Source: Oreohelix idahoensis (lineage: Eukaryota; Mollusca; Gastropoda; Stylommatophora; Oreohelicidae). Taken from it: a stretch of DNA of 64,000 bases. This document shows, piece after piece, positions 56,920 through 64,000 of this stretch. The notes beneath the pieces are model-generated. The model was not told the DNA's origin and ran no database searches. It was given only the letters and a program-made list of their open reading frames with translations. The stretch spans positions 1 through 64,000 of the forward strand of contig JAMPIV010017527.1 in the NCBI GenBank assembly GCA_024509875.1. The letters are read 5' to 3'. Each line of letters begins with the position of its first letter. Position 1 is the first letter of the stretch. Both the position numbers and the translations under genes were made by a program.

Positions 56920-59022
56920 ATGCCTATTATGGGAACCCCTTTTGAACGTGTTGCAGTAGATATTGTTGGACCCCTCACTAGGACCAAGAAGAGAAATGCT
57001 TACATCTTAACCTTGGTTGATACTTGCTCTATGTGGGGAGAAGCAGTGGCCATGTCAGCTATAGATTCAAAGCACGTGGCAGAGGCCCTGTTGACAATAT
57101 TTACCCGATTAGGTTTCCCGCATCAGATATTGACTGACAATGGGTCTCAGTTTAAGGGAAAGCTAACACAAGAAGTATTCAGGATATTTCAAGCCAGGCA
57201 CTATCATTGTAGTCCCTACCATGCCCAAGGAAACGGTCAAGTAGAGCGGTTCAATGGTACGCTAATTTCAATCCTTAGAAAGCTGGCGAGTGAAAAACCT
57301 GATACTTGGGATACATACTTACCCGCTGCACTATTTGCATATAGGGAAGTACCCCACAACTCAACTGGATTGGCTCCAGCTACATTGTTGTTTGGAAGAC
57401 CAATAAAAGGTCCACTGGAAGCATTGCTGCGGACATGGACTGATGAAAAGGCAGAGGAAACAGTGACTTCCGCATACCAGTACGTCAACGAGTTGACATC
57501 TCGATTGAAAGCAGGTTGGAAACTGGCCAATGATAACTTAAGACAGGCCAGGAGGAAGCATGCTGCGTACTACAACAAAAAAGCAAAGGATAGGGAACTG
57601 GAGGTGGGTGAAAAGGTGTTATTACTGTTGCCAAGCAGCAATAATAAATTGCAGATTGGATGGCAGGGACCCTATGTCATACTGGAGAAACTTTCCAGGA
57701 CCAATTATAAGATTGACAAGAAAGGAAAGGAGAAGGTATATCATGTCAATCTTCTTAAAAAATACTATGACAAGGAATCATCAGAAGTGGCACATATCAT
57801 GACCCTAGCCATAGCAACAGAAATGCACGGCGAACCACTTCACTCTATGGAGTATCCACTCACAACTACAGAGGATTATGTTCAAGTAAATATTAGTGAA
57901 CATTTAACTCCAGAGCAGAAAAAGATGGTTCAGCAAGTGTTGGAAACCCATGCTGATGTGCTCACAGATAAGCCAGGTCGGACGAATCTGTTAGAGTACG
58001 ACATGAAGGTTACCGACCCTACCCCAGTATGCATGAGAACATACCCTATACCCTATGCGAAAGCCCAAGCACTAAGGGAGGAAGTTGATTATCTGTTGAA
58101 GGAGAAAATTATCTCGAAGTCAGACTCTCCCTATAGCTCAAGTGTGGTGCTATTGAGAAAACCGAGTGGTGAACACAGGTTATGTATTGACTACCGGAAG
58201 CTTAATGCGATCACAGAATCTCAGGTGGACCCATTACCTGACACCAACCAGCTGTTCTCTACACTGAGTAAGGCTAGGTATTTATCGAAGGTAGATCTAA
58301 GCAAGGGATACTACCAAATACCAGTGAAACCAGAAGTTAGGAAAATGCTGGCATTTAGTACATCAGACGGACACTACGAGTTTAATGTACTACCCTTTGG
58401 GCTGAAAAATGCTCCAAGTATCTTTTCAAGAATGATGAGGAAATTGTTGGAACCTCTACAAAATCCCCATATCACTAACTTTATGGATGACATTCTTGTT
58501 GCTACAAACACATTTGAAGAGCATATAGTAGCGCTCTCCATGTTGTTTGACAGACTGAGAGCCACTGGATTGACTGCACGTCCAACCAAGTGCTATATCG
58601 GTTGTAAGGAGTTGGAATTCTTAGGTCACACTATTTCTACAGGTCATATGTCTCCTGACCCAAAGAATATAGAGAAGTTAAAGAAGGCACCCAGACCTCA
58701 AACGAAGAAAGATGTGAGATCATTCGTGTCATTATGTGGGTTCTATCAGAAGTACATACCCCACTTTAACTCTCTGTGTGCACCATTAACTAACTTAACG
58801 AAGAAAGGACAGCCTGACAAAATCCAATGGAATGCTGATTGTGAAAAAGCTTACACAGAGCTAAAAGCAAAACTCACCAGCAAACCAATCCTTACACTAC
58901 CCGATATCACACAGGAATTTGTATTAAGAACGGACGCTAGCAGTATAGGTATTGGTGCAACTCTCTTGCAGNAATCAAAATCCCCAGCCGGAGGAACTTT
59001 TACCAGTCGCCTACGCCAGTAG
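56920..59022 (+). pseudogene. pol: Gypsy-2 integrase core, reverse transcriptase and start of RNase H
   Basis: A 700-codon open frame. Integrase: VAVDIVGPL (residue ~14), LTDNGSQFKGKL (~72), GNGQVERFNGTL (~107) give the D,D,E triad, and WQGPYVILEKL (~249) is a GPY/F module. RT: SSSVVLLRKPSGEHRLCIDY (~410), DLSKGYYQIPV (~463), LPFGLKNAPS, active-site FMDDIL (~523), then LTARPTKCYIGCKELEFLGH. RNase H begins near residue 655 with VLRTDASSIG. The frame is lost at an N (58972), after which the continuation ([18 protein letters not shown]) is in the next frame. The integrase-first order is the same as in Gypsy-1. Confidence 0.96.
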
Positions 59023-59138
59023 GAAGCTGAATGCAGCTGAGTTGAACTACTCGACCATAGAGAAGGAATGTTTAGCTCTAATTTGGTCCATCAACAAATT
59101 TTCACCTTATCTGTATGGGACACACTTCATTGTCCAAA

Positions 59139-60767
59139 GCGATAATGAAAACATCCACACAACCTTGGCTTGCCTAAAAATAACTTGCGATGATTTTCAC
59201 GCTAACGAGATCAATGCAAGCCGCCTTAAAATTTAAAAAAAGAACCAAACTTTTTTAGTTTTAAAGCTGCTGGAGTTGACGAAATTTCAGGGGGACAAAT
59301 GATTAAAGCGAGTTAATGACAAAACCTCGAGAATTTTAAATATTATCTGGAATGACAGTATGGAAAAGAATTAAACCACCCACAGCAATGGAAAGACAGT
59401 CAGCTATTGTAAAGTTACTAAAGAAAGGGGTGATCTATCAGACTGTAATAACTGGCGTGGTTATATCTCTATTTATCAGTACCTGGAAAATTATTATGTT
59501 GCATGATGTTAGAAAGACTTAAATTGCATGCTGACGAAAAGATCAGAGAAGAACAAGCGGGTTTCAGGCCGAAACGATCATGTATTGATCAAATATTCAC
59601 ACTAAGAACAATTATAGAAGAATCAGAGGAAAGGCAATCGCCACTTATTATCACCTTCGTCGATTTTCAAAAAGCCTTTGATAGTCTACACCGCCCATCA
59701 TTGTGGAAGATACTTACAATCTATGGTTTTCCAACAAAATAAATATATATTCAAAAGCGCATTTGAGACAATGCAAGATGTTGTGTTAGAACAAATAAAG
59801 GGAAATACAGAATGGTTTACAGTAGAAACAGGGGTGAAACAAGGCTTTATTATGTCACCACTACTTTTTGGAATAGCTATTGATTTGGTTATGAGAAACT
59901 ATACCCACAATGAACAATTGGGTATAAAATGGACAAATGGAAAATTCCTGGGGGACCTGGATTTCGCAGATGATGTAGCATTCTTAAGTTCAACACCAAG
60001 ACAATCCCAAGAAGCAATAAATAATTTGTGTCATCTCTCGGTTAAAATTGGTCTCCAAATAAATGCCTCTAAAACTAAAGTTATGAACTTTTCTAACGAG
60101 ACCTTTGATATCATCTTGAACGGGGAAAAACTACAGAAAGTTGAAAGTTTCAATTATTTAGGCAGTAAAATGACTCAGGATGGTGACACAACAAGAGAAA
60201 TCCCTACTAGAATTGCTTTGGCAGCTAGCGCCTTCAATAGATTATCTAACATTTGGAAATTACGATCATTGAATATACATACCAAGCTTCGTCTGTTTAA
60301 TTCAAATGTTATCTCAGTGTTAACATACGGCTGTGAGAGTTGGAAAATAACAAATTCATTGGAGAACAAGCTGAATACATTCGAGAACAAATGTCTTAGA
60401 AAACTCATGAACATCAGTTGGAAAGAATTCAAGACTAATCGACAAATAAGAGAAGACTCTAGGCAGAAATATGTCTCCGACTATATAAGGAAAAGACGAT
60501 GGTCATATATCGGTCATGTCCTACGAATGCAAAACAACAGAATACCACTACAGGCGCTCACTTGGGTTCCTGAGGGTAAGCTGAAAAAAGGAAGACCAAA
60601 AGAAACACTCAGAAGAACAATAATAAGAGAAGGAAGAACGTTGGGCCTAAATAATGTGCAAGAGCTAAGAGGAGTGGCGTCACAACGAACAACCTGGAGA
60701 GCACTGGTTTCTGCCTTATGCGCCGTGTTTGGCGCTTAAAGAATTTATTATTATTATTATTATTATT
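59139..60767 (+). mobile_element. LINE inserted in Gypsy-2 RNase H, 19-bp target duplication
   Basis: The insertion is bounded by acacacttcattgtccaaa at 59120-59138 and again at 60768-60786, and the host RNase H frame continues across it (YGTHFIVQ then DHQPLTFLA). It ends in a (TTA)n tail (60746-60767). It starts inside the polymerase, with remnants of FKAAGVDEISGGQMIK at 59261, so it is 5'-truncated. Its tail type and protein differ from the (TGA)n-tailed LINEs here. Confidence 0.96.
59503..60739 (+). pseudogene. LINE polymerase of the RNase H insertion
   Basis: RT parts in two frames: EEQAGFRPKRSCIDQIFTL and ITFVDFQKAFDSLHR (59503-59742), then a frameshift near 59735-59745. In the next frame come WFTVETGVKQGFIMSPLLFG, LDFADDVAFLSS (FADD active site, about 59960), INASKTKVMNF and YLGSKMTQDGDTTREI. 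The C-terminal tail VLTYGCESWKITNSLENKL, KRRWSYIGHVLRMQNNRIP and LKKGRPKETLRRTI ends with a stop at 60737-60739. Upstream of 59503 several more stops and shifts occur. The C-terminal order is standard for animal LINE polymerases; the clade is not assigned. Confidence 0.93.
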
Positions 60768-60971
60768 ACACACTTCATTGTCCAAATCGATCACCAACCT
60801 TTAACATTCTTGGCTGCATCTAAAAAGCTAAATTCGAGATTATTAAGGTGGAGTCTGCTTCTGGCGCCTTATTCCTTTACCGTGAATTACATTCCGGGAA
60901 GAGACAATGTAGGAGCTGATTTTTTAAGTCGACACCCTAGGACTCTGGAAGGACAGACGCAAATGGATTAA
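60768..60971 (+). pseudogene. C-terminal part of Gypsy-2 RNase H
   Basis: After the second copy of the TSD the host frame reads HFIVQIDHQPLTFLAASKK, RLLRWSLLLAPYSFTVNYI and GADFLSRHPRTLE, then a TAA. It is colinear with the end of Gypsy-1 pol (TFVVQTDHQPLVFLSQAKH...GADVLSRHP), and so completes the pol gene interrupted at 59138. Confidence 0.93.
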
Positions 60972-61012
60972 CCACAGCAGGGGTTTATACGTCAGCTATG
61001 ACAAGTACCAGC

Positions 61013-61030
61013 TAGGATAGGAGGGGGCTA
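61013..61030 (+). other. Gypsy-2 polypurine tract
   Basis: aggataggagggggcta precedes the 3' LTR start (tgttgtgaaacg). A G-rich purine run at this site primes plus-strand synthesis in LTR retroelements. Confidence 0.75.
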
Positions 61031-63130
61031 TGTTGTGAAACGAAGTGTAACCCACTACTTTGTTAATCACTATGTCGAGATACAGATTTGCTTCAACCAA
61101 TCAACGATCAACGTTCACCAGTCTCTGAGACAGAATAAATTAACGGCCATCTTGTTCACGCAAGATGGCCGATGAAAACTGAATAAAATTAGGCTGTATG
61201 AGACCAGGTACAAAACCGGAGGAAACCAATCATTTTGCTCCGCCAGGAACCAACCGAAAGCTTTCCGCGAGTAGTTACCTGACAATATAATCAAGCGGAT
61301 TTTATGCTAACCACGCAATCCCGAACTTGACGCCAGAGCTGAAGAGGAAGAAGCTGTCACTTTGATTTACAACTTACCTGAGGGCATCGACCTGCAACCT
61401 ACTTCGCTAAGTCGCGTCAAAACCTGGCCAGTTTAAAATCTTAGGAGGGTAAATATATTCACGATAACCGTTGGTATTTGTTGTGTGTGTCATTTATACT
61501 ACCTATCAGGTTACTGATTGTATCTTGGGGAAATTAAGTATAATGATTGTATTTCCTATTATGATTGAATAGACGAAGACTAATAGGACTCATACTTCAA
61601 CCTATTGTCTCCTATACTTCAATCTATTGTCAGTCTATAACTTCAGTCTATTGTCTCAGATAAAACCAACTGCAATATAACCAAAACAGTCCTTGTTAGG
61701 ACTCAATCTATTGTCTCCTATAACCTGCAATATAACCAAAACAGTCCTTGTCAGGACTCAATCTATTGTCGCATCTAACTCAATCTATTGTCTTCTATAA
61801 CTCAATCTATTGTCTCAGATAAGACCAACTGCAATATAACCAAAACAGTCCTTGTCAGGACTCAATCTATTGTCGCATCTAACTCCAATCTATTGTCTCC
61901 TATAACTCCAACCTGATATATCACCAAACAGTCCTCGTCGCATATACTCCTATCATAAGAACATAACAATATTGTTAGGATATATGTTATCAGCTATTGT
62001 CAGAGAGGGCGTGGTATAGTATAGGGGGAAGGACATTGTTGTATCACACCTAGGTGTACATATTATTGGATTTATTCATGCATTGATTTATATTATGGGA
62101 TGTATTCATGTATTAAATGTATTCATGTATTGAATCTATATTATTGAATGTATCCATGTATTAGTTTATCAGAAAGAATGTTTTGCAAGTAGACACCTGT
62201 CTTGTCTCGCTATTGCTAAATCATACTGAGCCATGTTGTCATTCATCCCACATGCATACATCGGAGACACGCTCATTTCACTCACACTAGAAATAGGTGG
62301 GCTTGAGGACAGAAATTAGCCCCTATTTTTGCTTTGTTACAGGTTTAATTGTGTCCTAAAAACCTGAGGTCGTATGTTCGAGTCAATCCCGCTGCCTGGA
62401 ACTCCGCAGGAGCATAGAGGTTGACCAGACTCTACATCTTTGGTCCCCCTCAGTCTTGGGTGGGCTAAAGGAACGATACTCTGCCGGTGGTGTGAACCAA
62501 ACAAAGAAGAACAGACTTAAGAGAGAGGAGTACACATTAGTACCATTTCTGTCGGCATTGTGAGCATAGAACTGTCAATGAAGAAAACGTGAATTAACAT
62601 AGCAAGAGACAAAATTAATAGCATAGCTGAGAAGTGTTATATCCTTAATTAACAGCACAGCTGATCCATGTACTATAATTAATTAACAGCACAGCTGATA
62701 TAAATTTTTTGTTCCTATAATTGGAAAACTTGGTGTAAAATATTTATATATATATATATAAAATAAATATTTGTAAATCACATGTAAACTTACAAATTCA
62801 TTACATTCCATTTTTTCAACATTCACCCTTCAGCACAAGAGTAGATAGTGTATATACTAAATAAAAATAAGGAAATTGTATTTGAACGACTTGTCAATTT
62901 TATCAGTGTTAAGTAAAATCTGTTTCCTTGTTTATTAATATCACAGTTAGTTACACAGCGGAGGTGGCACTTTATGTCGGTCTCCTCTCTACTATTGTTT
63001 CGAGATCAGAACATTCACAGCCGTAACTAATTTGTGATACCAGTAGTCCTCTCAGACACTGGGACTTCACCATTTTCTGCAGAAATTCTATTTCTGTAAT
63101 TTTCAGTACTATACTGATCCTACAGCCAAA
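61031..63130 (+). repeat. Gypsy-2 3' LTR, truncated at its right end
   Basis: It matches 51307-53470 closely (differences include tgttgtg for tgtcgtg, a gt insertion near 61482, cgcgag for ctcaag, and a short (TA)n). It stops after ctacagccaaa at 63130, about 25 bases short of the LTR end seen at 53489, and joins directly to Gypsy-1 LTR sequence. The three hairpins and the tRNA-like module are present. Confidence 0.93.

Positions 63131-64000
<870 letters not shown>

Larger units (their letters stand above)
51307..63130 (+). mobile_element. Gypsy-2: plus-strand Gmr1-like LTR retrotransposon inside the Gypsy-1 LTR
   Basis: The 5' LTR (51307-53489), primer-binding site, gag, pol, polypurine tract and 3' LTR (61031-63130) are in normal order. 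Two later insertions interrupt it: a solo LTR in gag (54159-55243) and a LINE in RNase H (59139-60767). The 3' LTR lacks its last ~25 bases and the adjacent 67 bp of the Gypsy-1 LTR, so the right junction is a deletion and no TSD can be read. LTRs differ at about ten sites by eye plus a (TA)n length change. Confidence 0.93.

Overview
The window is a stretch of animal (metazoan) nuclear DNA, AT-rich and almost entirely made of transposable elements and tandem satellites. It holds no bacterial-type operon, rRNA or CRISPR array. The mix points to an invertebrate, probably an arthropod or a mollusc, but nothing here fixes the species. The mix comprises a Penelope-like element with a GIY-YIG domain, a Pif1-type Helitron, a mariner, a Tigger/pogo relative, tRNA-derived SINEs, several LINE families with (TGA)n or (TTA)n tails, and Ty3/gypsy elements whose integrase lies before reverse transcriptase. 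The only candidate for a host gene is one short acidic exon at 34964-35089.

Layout. Positions 1-1420 are a 16-bp minisatellite. From 5779 to 14440 runs a 25-bp satellite that is ragged at its flanks and homogenised into a 50-bp dimer (10859-13804) in its core. It is interrupted by a LINE tail, a 3.6-kb solo LTR with a mariner inside it, and a Tigger-like element, most of them with clear target-site duplications. Around 15990-21474 lies a LINE whose last codons and stop have been multiplied about 80-fold into a 59-bp satellite, with the LINE (TGA)n tail still at the far end. Positions 24302-26306 hold three more minisatellites plus a SINE and a (GAA)n-tailed insertion. A broken Penelope-like element follows at 26508-28574. 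Then come about 5.7 kb without recognisable genes, a 62-bp repeat that copies a splice-acceptor region up to the candidate exon, a decayed LINE (35700-36960), a coiled-coil ORF followed by two histone-type stem-loops, and a decayed Helitron (38681-40590).

The last third is one nested structure. A minus-strand gypsy element (Gypsy-1, 40882-63367) sits in a (TA)n tract with 2.34-kb LTRs. Its left LTR contains a LINE; the right LTR gives the matching empty site. Its right LTR is split by a plus-strand gypsy element (Gypsy-2, 51307-63130), which is itself broken by a solo LTR in gag and a LINE in RNase H. A second Helitron end lies beyond the (TA)n tract. Both gypsy elements have the order gag-protease-integrase-RT-RNase H, which is the copia order but with gypsy-type proteins, as in the Gmr1-like group, and their gag carries a SCAN-like segment. 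No coding region of any element is free of stops, frameshifts or insertions. Several breaks are single-base changes in or near homopolymers, and one coincides with an N in the assembly.

The elements do not form a pathway. What links them is history: insertions, duplications and satellite growth can be ordered from the sequence itself. All repeat counts and divergences were made by eye.
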